Counted from the first letter of the stretch, positions 37,848 to 53,400 are shown. The stretch: DNA of 64,000 nt from Gammaproteobacteria bacterium (GCA_016193395.1 JACPSH010000017.1:1-64000), one strand, 5' to 3'. Program-made: numbers and translations. Notes: a model not told the origin generated them from the sequence alone.

Positions 37848-38318
37848 ATGGTTTCCGACACTCGCTGGCTCTTGATTCGCCAACTCGACCAACGCTTCGA
37901 GGAACTTCGTGCGCACCGCAATTCCTTGCAAGCCCCGCCAGGTGGATGGATTCGGGCGATTCGGCGTGCACTGGGCATGACCGCCTCCCAGTTGGCCGAA
38001 CGGATGCGGCTGACCCCAGGCCGGATCACCCAACTCGAACAGCAGGAAGCGGCGGGCAAGGCGACTTTGTCCAGCCTCAAGAAAGCTGCGGACGCGCTCG
38101 ACTGCGATTTGATTGTGACGCTTATCCCGCGGCAGTCATTGGACAATCGTTTGCGAACGAAGGCCGATGAGCGTTCTGCTGATGCCGTTTTGGAAATCGC
38201 CCACAGCATGTCCCTGGAAAAGCAGCGGCCATCGGATAAGGCGCTGGAGGAGCAACGGAAGGCTCTCGCGGATGAATTTCTCCGTGGGCCGTTGAGCCGG
38301 TTGTGGAAGAAGAGCTGA
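37848..38318 (+). CDS. Mobile mystery protein A (HTH, antitoxin-like)
   Basis: GGWIRAIRRALGMTASQLAERMRLTPGRITQLEQQEAAGKATLSSLKKAADALDC. Confidence 0.92.
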   Translation: MVSDTRWLLIRQLDQRFEELRAHRNSLQAPPGGWIRAIRRALGMTASQLAERMRLTPGRITQLEQQEAAGKATLSSLKKAADALDCDLIVTLIPRQSLDNRLRTKADERSADAVLEIAHSMSLEKQRPSDKALEEQRKALADEFLRGPLSRLWKKS

Positions 38319-38899
38319 CGCAACAACCGGAAGGGGCAACGCCCCTTGGCCCTGACGACATGCAGGGCCTGATTCCGGCACACATAAGGACTCGTGGTGA
38401 GCTCGACGAATGGGAAAATCAGAACGTATTGAAGGCTCGAAACTGGGCGATGTCACGCCGGCGGAATGTGCTCGACGACAAGTTCATGCGTAGCCTTCAC
38501 CGCTGGATGTTTGACGATACCTGGCGCTGGGCTGGTCAATACCGCCATGACGAGCGAAACATTGGTATCGATCCTAAACAAGTTCCGGAAGCGGTACGAA
38601 ATCTTTGTGAAGATGCAAAGGCTAGGCTCGGCGCTGAAGAGAATGCACGGGACACTGCCGTGTGGTTCCATCACCGGCTTACACAGATCCATCCATTTGC
38701 CAATGGCAATGGACGGCATGCCAGGCTGGTTACTGATTTACTGCTGATCGGTCTTGGGCAGGCACCGTTTGCGTGGGGAAGGAGTGATCTCGTGCATAAA
38801 AGTAATATCCGAAATCGGTATATCTCGGCGCTACGTGATGCGGATAAGGGAGACTTGGAGTCACTGAAGAAGTTTGTTCAATCTGGCGCAGAAAAATAG
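38303..38899 (+). CDS. Mobile mystery protein B (Fic domain)
   Basis: Fic motif HPFANGNGRHAR; overlaps protein A gene. Confidence 0.93.
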   Translation: MEEELTQQPEGATPLGPDDMQGLIPAHIRTRGELDEWENQNVLKARNWAMSRRRNVLDDKFMRSLHRWMFDDTWRWAGQYRHDERNIGIDPKQVPEAVRNLCEDAKARLGAEENARDTAVWFHHRLTQIHPFANGNGRHARLVTDLLLIGLGQAPFAWGRSDLVHKSNIRNRYISALRDADKGDLESLKKFVQSGAEK

Positions 38900-38945
38900 G
38901 GGGTTGAAAAGGGCGTTTCGATCTTCGAGTTCAAATTGACCGGCG

Positions 38946-39650
38946 TCAGGCCGGGTAGTACTTTGCTTTGACCCGTTCAACGAAGCGGACGAGGTTCGGG
39001 AATGAGCGCGCGGCTTCCGCCATCCGGCTGTGGAACGGCGGGATGACCAGGCCGCCGACAAAGGCAAAGGCAAACACGTCCAGCGTGGTCGGCCCCTTGC
39101 CGAAGAACCATTCCTTGTCGCCGAGATAATCCGAGAGCGCTTTCAGATCGCGCTTCGCGATATCCAGGATCTCGTCATCCGAGTGACGGCCGAGACCGTG
39201 GATGTACAGGGATTTTTTCACGCGCCTCTGCGCCGCCATGGGCACGAGCACACGCAACGGCCAGGGCAGGCCGCCGAAGAATTCCTTTCTGACTGCCGGC
39301 CAGCACGCATTGTTGATCCACCGATCATGCACCAGGCACCAGTACGTGTTTTCATCCATCATCTTGGTGAAGGCGTGCACGACGGCCTTCTGTTCCGCCG
39401 GCAGGCCGCCGTCCAGCGGATCCCCGTATTCCGCCTTGAGGTAGCTGACGATGAACGCCGAATCCGCGACGACAGCGCCATTGTCGATGATGTACGGCAA
39501 CTTGCCCTTGGGCGCCCCGCGCATGTTCTGGAAGCCGGGGACGCGCAGGAATTCCAGTCCCGCCGCGCGCAGGTAGAAATCGACCTTGATGACGAACGGG
39601 CTGGGGTCAATGAGCCCGAAGGCGGGACCGAAAGCGTAGAGTTTAATCAT
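38946..39650 (-). CDS. Glutathione S-transferase family protein
   Basis: GPAFGLIDPSPFVIKVDFYLRAAGLEF...KLPYIIDNGAVVADSAFIVSYL. Confidence 0.85.
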   Translation of the reverse strand: MIKLYAFGPAFGLIDPSPFVIKVDFYLRAAGLEFLRVPGFQNMRGAPKGKLPYIIDNGAVVADSAFIVSYLKAEYGDPLDGGLPAEQKAVVHAFTKMMDENTYWCLVHDRWINNACWPAVRKEFFGGLPWPLRVLVPMAAQRRVKKSLYIHGLGRHSDDEILDIAKRDLKALSDYLGDKEWFFGKGPTTLDVFAFAFVGGLVIPPFHSRMAEAARSFPNLVRFVERVKAKYYPA

Positions 39651-41422
39651 CAGAACAATCCCTTCACGCGCCCGGTCTTGACGTCCACATCCACGCGGCG
39701 GAAGGCCGGGTCCGATCCGGTGCCCGGCATCAGGCTGATGTCCCCGGCCAGCGGGCAGATGAAGCGCGCCCCGCCGTAGGTCAGGAAATCGCGGATCGGC
39801 AGGGTCCAGTCCTTGGGCACGCCTTTACGGGCGGGATCGTGCGACAGCGACAAATGCGTCTTGACCATCATGGTCGCGTAGTCGGCGTAGAGAGGATCCT
39901 TTTCGAATTTTTCCGCCTTCGCGGCCGCTTCCGGCGAGTAACTGACGCCGTTCGCGCCGTACACCTCTCTCGCGATCAACTCGACGCGTTGCCGGAGCGG
40001 CATGTCCATCTCATACAGGAATTTGAATTTGACCTTCTCGTTGCACGCATCGAGTATCGCATCCGCCAGCTCCAGGGCGCCGTCGCCGCCCCTGAGCCAA
40101 TGGTGTGAAACGGCGACCCTGGCCCCGGCCGCCTCGCACATGCGTTTGGCCAGTTTCGTCTCTTCCTGCGTGTCCGTGTGGTAGGCATTGATGCAGACCA
40201 CCGGATTGATGCCGGCCTTCTTCACGGTGTTGACGTGATGGATCAGGTTGCTCATGCCGTCTTCCAGCCACGCGAGGTTCTCCTCGAAATATTCCTTCGG
40301 GATTGGCCGGCCGGGAACGACTTTCGGCGCGCCGGCGTTCACACCGTGGTGCTTCAGGGCGCGAATCGTCGCCGTGATCACGGACACATTCGGGATGTTG
40401 CCCGAGTAACGGCACTTCACGTTCCAGAATTTCTCAAAGCCGATGTCGGCGCCGAAACCGGATTCGGTTACGTGGTAATCGGCGAGCTTGAGACACATCT
40501 TGTCGGCGACGATGGAGGATTGCCCGACGGCGATATTGGCGAAAGGTCCGGCGTGCACGAAGCAGGGTTCCCCCTCCACCGACTGCAGCATGTTCGGGTT
40601 GATGGCGTCCTTCATCCAGGCCGCCATGGCGCCCGCCACCTCCAGGTCCTCGGTGGTCACGGGGTTGCCCTGCTTGTCGTAGGCCACCACGATCTGGCCG
40701 ATGCGTTTCCGGAAATCCGCCAGGTCGCTGAAGATCGCAAGGATCGCCATGAGCTCGGAGGAGACGGCGATGGCGAACTTCGACTGCATCAGAAAGCCGT
40801 CCATCCTGCCGCCGATGCCGATGATGATGTTGCGCAGTGCCTGGGCGCAGAAGTCGATCACCCAGCCCATCTGCACGTTATGCGGATCGATGTCGAGGCG
40901 TCTGAGACGGCGTTCCGAAAGCTGATGATCGTCGTAGTTTCTCTCGTGCTGCATGCGCGCGGTCAGGGCCACCATGGCGAGATTGTGCGCATTCATGACC
41001 GCGTTGATGTCCCCGGTGAGCCCGAGGGAGAACTCCGTCAGCGGAATGCATTGCGACAACCCGCCGCCCGCGGCCGAGCCTTTGATGTTGAAAGTCGGTC
41101 CGCCGGACGGCTGGCGGATACAGGCGGTCACCCGCTTGCCCCGTCGACCGAGTCCCTGGAGGATGCCCAGCGTGGTGGTGGATTTTCCTTCGCCCAGCGG
41201 CGTCGGATTGAGCGCTGTGACCTCGATAAACTTGCCGTCGGCCTTCTTCCCAAGCCGGCTCAAGACCCTCGCGTAGTCGACCTTGGCGATGTAATGGCCA
41301 TGCGGTAGCAGTTCGTCGCGCTCGATGCCGAGCCCGTCCGCGAGCTGCTGAGACGTCTTCATGCGCTTTTCAGCGGCCTCAGCGATTTCCCAGTCAGCAT
41401 GCTTGGTGGGATCCAGGGGCAT
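39650..41422 (-). CDS. fhs: Formate--tetrahydrofolate ligase
   Basis: [19 protein letters not shown]; full length. Confidence 0.95.
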   Translation of the reverse strand: MPLDPTKHADWEIAEAAEKRMKTSQQLADGLGIERDELLPHGHYIAKVDYARVLSRLGKKADGKFIEVTALNPTPLGEGKSTTTLGILQGLGRRGKRVTACIRQPSGGPTFNIKGSAAGGGLSQCIPLTEFSLGLTGDINAVMNAHNLAMVALTARMQHERNYDDHQLSERRLRRLDIDPHNVQMGWVIDFCAQALRNIIIGIGGRMDGFLMQSKFAIAVSSELMAILAIFSDLADFRKRIGQIVVAYDKQGNPVTTEDLEVAGAMAAWMKDAINPNMLQSVEGEPCFVHAGPFANIAVGQSSIVADKMCLKLADYHVTESGFGADIGFEKFWNVKCRYSGNIPNVSVITATIRALKHHGVNAGAPKVVPGRPIPKEYFEENLAWLEDGMSNLIHHVNTVKKAGINPVVCINAYHTDTQEETKLAKRMCEAAGARVAVSHHWLRGGDGALELADAILDACNEKVKFKFLYEMDMPLRQRVELIAREVYGANGVSYSPEAAAKAEKFEKDPLYADYATMMVKTHLSLSHDPARKGVPKDWTLPIRDFLTYGGARFICPLAGDISLMPGTGSDPAFRRVDVDVKTGRVKGLF

Positions 41423-41570
41423 GGAAAGTTTCCTCCTTCAGCCGATGTCTGTGGTTCGGGTTGCCGGAGATCGGGACGGCAGTCGGTGCATATTCTACCT
41501 GCACCCTGCTGTTCTTGGAGCCAATCTCCTTTCCCAATGGCCGATGGTTTATCGCGGTCCGATCTGCTAA

Positions 41571-44148
<2,578 letters not shown>

Positions 44149-44149
44149 A

Positions 44150-44281
44150 GCCGGCTTGTCGGATGTCCGTTCCGCTCAATCTCGCCGTACATCCCTGTAC
44201 GGCTCGAATCCGTCCGGCGCGCTCAACCGTCCATGTGTCGCGCGCCGCGCTGGACGCTTCACGAACAACCGGCAAGCCGGC
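44150..44281. repeat. Inverted-repeat-bounded intergenic element
   Basis: GCCGGCTTGTCGG...CCGGCAAGCCGGC arms (12/13), internal GCCGTACATCCCTGTACGGC hairpin. Confidence 0.65.
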
Positions 44282-44318
44282 TCACAGAGTTCGCATACAG
44301 TCGACGGATGCAGGCTGA

Positions 44319-45601
<1,283 letters not shown>

Positions 45602-45602
<1 letters not shown>

Positions 45603-45665
45603 TTCCTCGTGCCTCGTTCCTCGAAAGACGGTTTTGCGAGGCACGAGGCACGAGGCACGAGGCAC
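45602..45665. repeat. Inverted heptamer arrays (3x GTKCCTC, 4x GAGGCAC)
   Basis: GTTCCTC GTGCCTC GTTCCTC - spacer - GAGGCAC x4. Confidence 0.9.
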
Positions 45666-45686
45666 GATTCTCTATAATGTGACAAG

Positions 45687-45992
45687 GTGAAAACCCTCAC
45701 TATCGTCCTGCTGATCCTCCTCGCGGCGCTCCAGTACCGGCTCTGGGCCGGCCACGGCAGCCTTCCGGAAGTGTGGCGGCTGGAACAGATCCGCGACGGA
45801 CAGCGCGAGGAGAACAAGCGGTTGGGGGAACGCAACCAGTCGCTGGCCGCCGAAGTCATCGACCTCAAAGAAGGGATGGAGGCCGTGGAAGAGCGGGCGC
45901 GCAGCGAGATGGGGATGATCGCGCAGGGCGAAACCTTCTATCAGATCATCGAAGTCCCGCATGAGCCGGCGGGTGGCCAGCTTTCGCCATGA
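45687..45992 (+). CDS. ftsB: Cell division protein FtsB
   Basis: short TM plus coiled coil; location between eno and ispD. Confidence 0.92.
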   Translation: MKTLTIVLLILLAALQYRLWAGHGSLPEVWRLEQIRDGQREENKRLGERNQSLAAEVIDLKEGMEAVEERARSEMGMIAQGETFYQIIEVPHEPAGGQLSP

Positions 45993-46699
45993 ACGCGCGG
46001 GCCAGGCTGTGGGCCGCCGTCCCGGCGGCGGGCATTGGCGCGCGATTCGGCGGCGGCGTGCCGAAGCAATACTTGCAGCTGCGCGGCCGCTGTATCCTCG
46101 AGCACGTGCTGGATCGATTTTGTCTGCATCCGGAGATCGAGGGCGTAGCGGTCGCCCTGGCCGCCGGCGATGCGCGCTGGCCGACGCTGGCATTCTCCCG
46201 TCATTCGAAAATATGGACCACAAACGGTGGAGCGGATCGCAGCCTCTCCGTGCTCAATTGCCTGAATGCGCTGCTGGATCGGGCTGCCCGGGAGGATTGG
46301 GTGCTGGTTCATGATGCGGCGCGGCCCTGCATCCAGCGCGCGGACATCGACAGCCTGGTCGATGCCGTGCGGGACCATGCCATCGGCGGGATCCTGGCCG
46401 TACCCGTCCGCGACACGATGAAGCGCGCGGACCCGGAGGGATGCATCGCGGAAACCGTGGAGCGCGCTGGACTGTGGCATGCGCAGACGCCGCAGATGTT
46501 CCATATCGGCGCGCTCCGGGGGGCATTGGCGGATGCCATCGCGCGGGGAAAGTACGTCACGGACGAGGCCCAGGCCATGGAACTCCAGGGCCTGCGGCCG
46601 CTGCTGGTGCAGGGTCCCCGGCACAATATCAAGATCACGCACGCGGCTGATCTGACGCAGGCCGAACAGATCCTCGCGGCACAGGAGCACAAGCCGTGA
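45989..46699 (+). CDS. ispD: 2-C-methyl-D-erythritol 4-phosphate cytidylyltransferase
   Basis: [31 protein letters not shown]. Confidence 0.96.
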   Translation: MNARARLWAAVPAAGIGARFGGGVPKQYLQLRGRCILEHVLDRFCLHPEIEGVAVALAAGDARWPTLAFSRHSKIWTTNGGADRSLSVLNCLNALLDRAAREDWVLVHDAARPCIQRADIDSLVDAVRDHAIGGILAVPVRDTMKRADPEGCIAETVERAGLWHAQTPQMFHIGALRGALADAIARGKYVTDEAQAMELQGLRPLLVQGPRHNIKITHAADLTQAEQILAAQEHKP

Positions 46700-47172
46700 G
46701 GATCGGGCACGGTTACGACGCGCACCGGTTCGAGCCGGGCCGGCCGCTCATCCTCGGCGGCGTCACCATCCCCTTCGACCGCGGCCTGGCCGCGCACTCC
46801 GACGGCGACGCCGTCATCCATGCCCTCTGCGACGCCATGCTCGGTGCCGCGGCATTGGGCGACATCGGCAACCACTTCCCCGATTCGGACGCGCGGTTGC
46901 GCAACATCGACAGCCGCATCCTGCTGCGGCGGGTCATGGATCTCCTGCGGGAAAACGGCCTGAAAGTCGGTAACGCCGATGTCACAATCGTGGCGCAGGT
47001 CCCGAAGCTCGCAGCGCATATCCCCGCCATGCGCGCCCACCTCGCCGGCGACATGAACGTCGACCCCGGCTGCATCAGCGTCAAGGCCACCACCACTGAA
47101 AAGATGGGCTTCACCGGCCGCGAGGAAGGCATCGCCGTGCACGCCGTGGTGCTCCTGGAACCACGGCGCTGA
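46696..47172 (+). CDS. ispF: 2-C-methyl-D-erythritol 2,4-cyclodiphosphate synthase
   Basis: [25 protein letters not shown]. Confidence 0.97.
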   Translation: MRIGHGYDAHRFEPGRPLILGGVTIPFDRGLAAHSDGDAVIHALCDAMLGAAALGDIGNHFPDSDARLRNIDSRILLRRVMDLLRENGLKVGNADVTIVAQVPKLAAHIPAMRAHLAGDMNVDPGCISVKATTTEKMGFTGREEGIAVHAVVLLEPRR

Positions 47173-47282
47173 TCTCACCCTTTTGCGGTACTCCGCCGCT
47201 GCCGCCATATTGTTAGACTAGGGACCGGCGCCGCCGCGCGGGCGGCGAACCGCGTGCCACATACCCAGTATCGGGAGGAGCC

Positions 47283-48185
47283 ATGACTGCCAAAAATGTT
47301 GCGGGAGATGCCTATCTGCAGGCGTTCAGCCAGATCGACGTGCGGCTGGATGCTGAGTACGGCATCCTCTGGCTGTACCAGAAACCCTCGCCCCGTCCCT
47401 GCTTCAATCCCACGTTGATCGCGGAAGTGCGAAGCGTGCAGATCATGTTGCAGAGCTATGACGGGAAACTGCCGTATCACGGACGGCTCGTGCCTATCCA
47501 TTACCACGTCCTGGACTCGAAATGGCCGGGGATCTACAGCATGGGTGGGGATCTCGATCTGTTCCGCGACCACGTGCTCCGTCGCGACAAGGAAGGCCTG
47601 CTGAAGTACGCGCGGACGTGCATCGAGACAATCCACAACTTCATCATCGGGTTCAGGTTGCCAATCACGACCATCGCTCTTGTGCGCGGCGACGCGCTCG
47701 GCGGCGGCTTTGAGGTGGCGCTGAGCAGCCACGTCGTGATCGCGGAGGAACAGGTGGAAATGGGATTTCCCGAGATCCTGTTCAACATTTTTCCAGGCAT
47801 GGGCGGCTATCACCTGCTGTGCCGGCGCCTGCCCCCCATCCAGGTGGAAAAGATGATGTTGTCCGGACGGCGCTACGGCGCGGTGGAACTGGCGGACATG
47901 GGTGTCGTTGATCGGCTGGCGGCGCCCGGCCGCGGAGTGCATGCGGTCTACGATTTCATCCATGAGAACCGCAAGCATCGGAACGGCTACCTGGCCATGC
48001 AGGACGTCCGCCAGAAGGTCAACCCGATCACTTACGAGGCCCTGATGGATGTGTGCAGCGACTGGGTCGACGTGACGATGCGCATCGGCGAGCGGGACCT
48101 CAAGCTGATGAACCGGCTGGTGCAGGCGCAGGACAGGCGCGCCGCGGAACGGCTCGAATCAACGGAACAGAGAAATATCGCCTGA
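47283..48185 (+). CDS. rpfF: DSF synthase RpfF-like (crotonase family)
   Basis: crotonase fold, GDALGGGFEVALSSHVVIAEE; adjacent to rpfC/rpfG-like genes. Confidence 0.88.
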   Translation: MTAKNVAGDAYLQAFSQIDVRLDAEYGILWLYQKPSPRPCFNPTLIAEVRSVQIMLQSYDGKLPYHGRLVPIHYHVLDSKWPGIYSMGGDLDLFRDHVLRRDKEGLLKYARTCIETIHNFIIGFRLPITTIALVRGDALGGGFEVALSSHVVIAEEQVEMGFPEILFNIFPGMGGYHLLCRRLPPIQVEKMMLSGRRYGAVELADMGVVDRLAAPGRGVHAVYDFIHENRKHRNGYLAMQDVRQKVNPITYEALMDVCSDWVDVTMRIGERDLKLMNRLVQAQDRRAAERLESTEQRNIA

Positions 48186-48211
48186 CGCACGGCAGCGGGC
48201 CGCGGGACGCG

Positions 48212-50731
48212 TCAGATGGCGGCGGAGCGCAGCCGGCTGAGATAACGCAGCAGTTCGGTTTCCGTGTCCGCGTGGCACGCCTTCAGGTTCGCCAGCAGTC
48301 GCGGCAGATTCCTGCGATCGATGTGCCGCGCGTCGTCGCGGAGCAGCGTGGCCTGTTCCGCCAGGGACAGGGCCCCGATGCTGCTGGCGCTGCCCTTCAA
48401 TGCGTGCAGAAAATCCTGGAGTTCGTCGAGCCGCTGCGAGGCGATGGCCTGCTCGATATCGCTGATTAATCCCCGTGAATCCTCGATGAAGCCGTTGACC
48501 AGTTCATCCATGAACTCGACTTCCGGGCTCAGGCGCGCGAGATCGGCCAGGATGGCCACGTCCAGCCGCGGGGCATCTTGATGCTTCTCTTCCGGGCGTT
48601 TCTCGCCGCGGGTGGGGTGGACCGGTTCTGCTACCACGGCGTGGCGATTTCCCAGTGATTCCACCACCTGCAGCAGGCGCGTGGAATCCACGGGCTTGGT
48701 GAGGAATTCCTCGATCCCCGCTTCCCGGCAGGCGCGTGCGGCCTGCGGTGTGGCATCGGCGGTCAGAATCACCACCGGGATCCGCCCGCGTTCCGGGTCG
48801 CTCATGCGCAGGAATTTGACGGTGTCGATCCCGCCCAGTTCCGGCATGTGCATGTCCAGCAATAGCACGTCGAATTCAGCTTTCTCCATTTCGTCCAGCA
48901 CCTGTTGCCCATCGCCAACCACGGTGACGCGGTGGCCGGCGAACTCCAGGATCTTGGCGATGACCTTGCGATTGGTGGGGTTGTCCTCGCCGAGCAGGAT
49001 ATGCAGCTTCTGGTCCGCGGTGCCGGCGGGTTTGACGTCGACCAGGCGCGTCACGTTCGGCTGCACGGCCGGGTCAAGCGTGCTCGCGTAAAGCGCGTTC
49101 AGCAGAACGCGTTTCTCGATCGGCGCGGGCAGGACGCAGAAATAACCGGCGTTCATCAGCATGGAATGGCTGGCCAGATCGCGCGTGCCGATCAGCACCA
49201 GGTTCGTGCTTTTAAGCGCAGGGTCGGCCCCCACCTGGCGAGCGAAAATCACCGGGTCGTATTCCAGCCCTTCCTGATCCACGAGCACCACGGAGTAGGG
49301 ATGCTTGCCGTCGCGTCGCGCTGCAGCCAGCAGCTCGCGCGCCTCCAGCGCCGACTTCGTATGGCTCCAGTCGAGCTGCCACTCGGACAGGTACCGGACC
49401 AGCGTTTCGTGGCGTGGGCCGAGGGTCGCGACCAGCAGGATACGGGGGTTCCGCACCAGTTCCGAATCGATGCCGGGCGCGGCCTCGTCGTCGCCGGCGC
49501 GATCGAACTCCAGTTCGAACCAGAACGTGCTGCCCTGGCCGACGCGGCTGATTAATCCCATCTTCCCGCCCATGAGCTCCACCAGGTTGCGCGCGATGGT
49601 GGTGCCGAGGCCCGTGCCCCCGGTCTCGCGCGTAACGCTCTCGTCAACGCGCGTGAACTTGTCAAAGATATTCTTCTGCATTTCCTCCGGGATGCCGACG
49701 CCGGTATCGATGATCTCGAAGCGCAGCCTGGACCGGGCGTCGCTAACGGATACCGGGGCGACGTTGACATGGACGAAGCCTTCGCGCGTGAACTTGATGC
49801 CGTTGCCGATCAGGTTGATCAGGATCTGGCGCAGGTGCAGTTCGTCGCCAACCAGCCGGTACGGCGTTTCCGGCGAGATGTGCAGGTTGCAGCCGATGCC
49901 GCGGGCCTCGGCCTGCGGCGCCAGCATGCGCACCGTGGATTTGAGCGTCGCATAAAGATCGAGCGGACGGGAATCGATGGTGATCTTCCCGGCCTCGATC
50001 TTCGAGATATCCAGGATATCCTCGACCAGGGCGAGCAGTGTGTGGGCGGACGCCTGAATGGTCGCCACGAAGTCGCGCTGCTCGCCGTCCAGCCGCGTCG
50101 TGCCAAGCAGTTCGCTCATGCCGATCACGCCGTTCAGCGGCGTGCGGATCTCGTGGCTCATGTTGGCGAGGAACTGCGACTTGGCCTCGTTCGCCGCCTC
50201 GGCCTGCGTGACGGCGCGTTGCAGCCGGTTGAGGAGGGCGCGCACGTAGAGCGGCAGGATGATCAGGCCGATGACGACGCCGGCGCTGAACGAGGCGTGG
50301 ATCTGCCAGAATTCAGTGACTGCGACAGCCCAGCCGAAGCCGGTCAGAGACAAGACCGAGCTGATGAACAGGTAGCGCGTGCCGAAGCGCAGCCCGTGGC
50401 CGAAGGTGACCCAGAAGTAGATGACGACCAGCGCCGCGGTGGCCTCGGAGGAATAGGCGAGCGCGTAGCTGGTCGTGCCCGCGTCCGCGAAGATCGCGAG
50501 AATCCGCCGCTCCGGGTTGGGCGAACGATCCGCGAGCACCCAGGCGATCATGAGGATGCAGAACGGGATCGCCGCCAGGTACATGTACATCACGCGCGCG
50601 TCGATCGTGCCGAGGACATGCCCGGCCGCCGAATAGCCGAGCAGGATGAAACAGGCGATCAGGCGCACGACCGTCTGCTCGAGATCGGAATCGGCGCGCA
50701 CCAGCGCCAGCAACCTGCCGGCACGTGACAT
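48212..50731 (-). CDS. rpfC: RpfC-like hybrid sensor kinase (TM-HisKA-HATPase-REC-HPt)
   Basis: [39 protein letters not shown]; HPt [11 protein letters not shown]. Confidence 0.88.
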   Translation of the reverse strand: MSRAGRLLALVRADSDLEQTVVRLIACFILLGYSAAGHVLGTIDARVMYMYLAAIPFCILMIAWVLADRSPNPERRILAIFADAGTTSYALAYSSEATAALVVIYFWVTFGHGLRFGTRYLFISSVLSLTGFGWAVAVTEFWQIHASFSAGVVIGLIILPLYVRALLNRLQRAVTQAEAANEAKSQFLANMSHEIRTPLNGVIGMSELLGTTRLDGEQRDFVATIQASAHTLLALVEDILDISKIEAGKITIDSRPLDLYATLKSTVRMLAPQAEARGIGCNLHISPETPYRLVGDELHLRQILINLIGNGIKFTREGFVHVNVAPVSVSDARSRLRFEIIDTGVGIPEEMQKNIFDKFTRVDESVTRETGGTGLGTTIARNLVELMGGKMGLISRVGQGSTFWFELEFDRAGDDEAAPGIDSELVRNPRILLVATLGPRHETLVRYLSEWQLDWSHTKSALEARELLAAARRDGKHPYSVVLVDQEGLEYDPVIFARQVGADPALKSTNLVLIGTRDLASHSMLMNAGYFCVLPAPIEKRVLLNALYASTLDPAVQPNVTRLVDVKPAGTADQKLHILLGEDNPTNRKVIAKILEFAGHRVTVVGDGQQVLDEMEKAEFDVLLLDMHMPELGGIDTVKFLRMSDPERGRIPVVILTADATPQAARACREAGIEEFLTKPVDSTRLLQVVESLGNRHAVVAEPVHPTRGEKRPEEKHQDAPRLDVAILADLARLSPEVEFMDELVNGFIEDSRGLISDIEQAIASQRLDELQDFLHALKGSASSIGALSLAEQATLLRDDARHIDRRNLPRLLANLKACHADTETELLRYLSRLRSAAI

Positions 50732-50760
50732 GGTCTTGGCGGAGTCCACGGCGGCCCCGG

Positions 50761-51945
50761 CTATGCGCCGCCCCATCCTGCAAGCGAACCGGCGATATCG
50801 GCAGCGCGCCATTCCTGCATGAACTGGTCCAGGCAACTGTAGAGGGCGTCGACACAGCGCGGGTCGAGCCGGTTCCCGCGCAGTTTCGAGATTTCCGACA
50901 GCGCCTCGGGCATGGGCCACGCTTTTTTGTATGGCCGATCGCTCAGCAGCGCATCCAGTATGTCCGCGACCGCGACGATGCGCGCCTCCATCGGGATCTC
51001 GTCTCCGGCCGCGCCGGCCGGGTACCCACTGCCGTCGTACGATTCGTGATGGGAGAGGGCGATGCTGGCGCCCAGGCTGAGGTAAGCGGACGTGCTGTCT
51101 CTGAGGATCTCGAACCCGTTGCGGGTGTGCGACTTCATCGTTTCCCGCTCTTCCGGCGTCAATGGGCCGGGCTTCTGGAGGATCCGATCGGGGACGCCGA
51201 TCTTGCCGATATCATGCAGCGGAGCGGCCAGCTCTATCGTTTCGCACAGCCGCGCATTGAGACCCAGCTCGGCCGCGATGGCCCGGGAAAGCCGGCCGAT
51301 GCGCGCCAACTGGCTGGCGGACACGTAATCCTTGAACGCGCCGGCCCGCGCCAGGCGCGCCAGCGTCTCCCGCTCGCGGATCCGGATGTCGTCCGCCGAC
51401 TGTCTGATCTGGTACTCGACCGAAGCGGCCCGGTTGCGGATGATGAGCTGCTGGCGCCGCATGGTCAGCAGGTTCCTGCAGCGCACCTTGCACTCGTAAT
51501 GGTCGACGGGCTTGGTCAGGAAGTCGGTGGCGCCGGCCTCGAGCGCCTCGTACATCACCGCCTTATCGTCGATCACCGTGACGACCACGATGGGCACGTC
51601 GTGGCACGCCGGCAGCGCGCGGATGCGCCGCGTGAACTCGACGCCGTCGAGTTCCGGCATCTTGTAATCGGCGACGATCAGGTCGGGGGGATTCGTCTCG
51701 GCGGCCAGCAGGGCGGAAACCGGGCTGCCGAAACTGCTGACACGGATGCTGCTGCCGATGCCCTTGAGGACCTTCTCGAGGATGATGCGGCTGGTCGGCT
51801 GATCGTCGACCACCATGACGTCGGCCAGCAGCGGATGATCCCTTGCCAAGTCGAGAAGAACAGTCATGTTGTTCTGCGGCATCCGCTCACCTGTCTGTAC
51901 GCGATTTGGGGGATATGGGTACGCCCCATACGTAGCATCCTGCAT
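50761..51945 (-). CDS. rpfG: RpfG-like response regulator with HD-GYP domain
   Basis: REC plus [20 protein letters not shown] and [13 protein letters not shown]. Confidence 0.92.
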   Translation of the reverse strand: MQDATYGAYPYPPNRVQTGERMPQNNMTVLLDLARDHPLLADVMVVDDQPTSRIILEKVLKGIGSSIRVSSFGSPVSALLAAETNPPDLIVADYKMPELDGVEFTRRIRALPACHDVPIVVVTVIDDKAVMYEALEAGATDFLTKPVDHYECKVRCRNLLTMRRQQLIIRNRAASVEYQIRQSADDIRIRERETLARLARAGAFKDYVSASQLARIGRLSRAIAAELGLNARLCETIELAAPLHDIGKIGVPDRILQKPGPLTPEERETMKSHTRNGFEILRDSTSAYLSLGASIALSHHESYDGSGYPAGAAGDEIPMEARIVAVADILDALLSDRPYKKAWPMPEALSEISKLRGNRLDPRCVDALYSCLDQFMQEWRAADIAGSLAGWGGA

Positions 51946-52003
51946 TTATCCTTCGGCAATCATAGCCTACCGACCCATGCAGATCACGGGACGGCCCGCG
52001 TGA

Positions 52004-52582
52004 TCACGCGCGGCGTTTCATCAGCACGTATACGGCGCCGGTGCCGCCGTCCACGGAACGCGCCGAGCAGTAGGCGAGGACTTCGCCGCGTTGCCGCAAC
52101 CAGTGCTGCAGACCCGTCTTCAACACCGGCCTGCCGTCTCGCGAACCGCGGCCCTTGCCATGGATGATGCGCACGCAGCGCTTGCCGGATTCGCGCGCCT
52201 GGGTGAGGAACCGGGCAACCGCCTCCCTCGCCTCTTCCGCGGTCAGGCCGTGCAGATCCAGTTCCGCCTCGATGCTGAACTGTCCGCGGCGAAGTTTGCG
52301 AAATTGTCGGTCCTGAAGGCCGGGCGAGCAGTACAGCAGCTCTTCGCCCGACTCGAGCGCGCTGGAGTCGATTTCGCCCTGGGCCATTTCGGCGATTACC
52401 TGCTGTGCCTCGGCCTCGGACTGGCGCGGCACGGGTGCCGCCTTCGGCTTGGCGGGTTCGATGCGGTCGTGCTTGACGCGCACGACTTTCCCCACGGTGC
52501 TGCGGAACAGCGGGTCAGGATCACGTCCGGGTTTCTTCGCCACCGTGGCCTCCGCAAGGGAAACGGACTGGTCGGGTCCCAT
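52004..52582 (-). CDS. Smr/MutS family protein
   Basis: ELDLHGLTAEEAREAVARFL...VRIIHGKGRGS. Confidence 0.92.
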   Translation of the reverse strand: MGPDQSVSLAEATVAKKPGRDPDPLFRSTVGKVVRVKHDRIEPAKPKAAPVPRQSEAEAQQVIAEMAQGEIDSSALESGEELLYCSPGLQDRQFRKLRRGQFSIEAELDLHGLTAEEAREAVARFLTQARESGKRCVRIIHGKGRGSRDGRPVLKTGLQHWLRQRGEVLAYCSARSVDGGTGAVYVLMKRRA

Positions 52583-52624
52583 GCGCCCGATACGGCGCGC
52601 ATTGTGCCTGCAGCCGCCTCGGTA

Positions 52625-52667
52625 AAAAAGGGGTCGGCAAAAGCGGGCGTCGGAGCGAGTCCTCCGA
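52625..52667 (-). terminator. Rho-independent terminator downstream of msrQ
   Basis: GGGGTCGG...CCGACCCC hairpin followed on minus strand by TTTTTT. Confidence 0.75.
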
Positions 52668-52670
52668 CCC

Positions 52671-53285
52671 CTACACACCCTGCCCGCCGGGAAGCGGTTT
52701 GCGGAGGACGCGCGCGAAAGGCGGGGACGGCAGGCGCAGGATCAGGAGCGCGATCAAAATCACCCCGTAGATGACCGGCGGACGGATGTCCGCCTTGACG
52801 AGCCACAGGTAATGCAGCACGCCTAGCGTGCCGACCGCGTAAACCGCGCGATGCAGGCGCCGCCAGTGGGCTGGGCCGATACGCTGCACCATGCGGTTGG
52901 TCGAGGTGGCGGCGAGCGGGATCAGAAGCACGAAGGCGCTGAAGCCGACGGTGATGTAGGGGCGCTTCGCGATATCGCGCCAGATCTCGCCCCAGTCGAA
53001 GAACTGGTCGAGCACGAAGTAGGTGAGGAAATGCAGGCAGGCGTAGAAAAACGCAAACAGACCGAACATGCGCCGGTAGCGCGCGACGGCATTCACCCCG
53101 GTCAGACGGCGGAACGGCGTGACGGCGAGTGTGATGAACAGGAAGTTCAGCGTCCAGTCGCCGGTGAAGTGCGTGATTTCCTTGATTGGATTGGCGCCCA
53201 GGCCGTCCGTGAACGCGCGGAACAGCAACAACGCGAACGGGATCAGCGCCGCCGCGAACAACATCGGCTTTATGCGATCGCGCAT
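52671..53285 (-). CDS. msrQ: Sulfoxide reductase heme-binding subunit
   Basis: multi-TM; ITHFTGDWTLNFLFITLAVTPFRRLTG; next to msrP. Confidence 0.93.
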   Translation of the reverse strand: MRDRIKPMLFAAALIPFALLLFRAFTDGLGANPIKEITHFTGDWTLNFLFITLAVTPFRRLTGVNAVARYRRMFGLFAFFYACLHFLTYFVLDQFFDWGEIWRDIAKRPYITVGFSAFVLLIPLAATSTNRMVQRIGPAHWRRLHRAVYAVGTLGVLHYLWLVKADIRPPVIYGVILIALLILRLPSPPFARVLRKPLPGGQGV

Positions 53286-53400
53286 GCTTTCCGGCTCTCC
53301 TTCATGCTGGTGACCCCGCCAGTCTATATTCCGAGCTGATCGGCTCGCCTGGACACAGTGGGGGTTCCGGCCGGATTCATCCTAAGTTTGGTCAGCGGCC

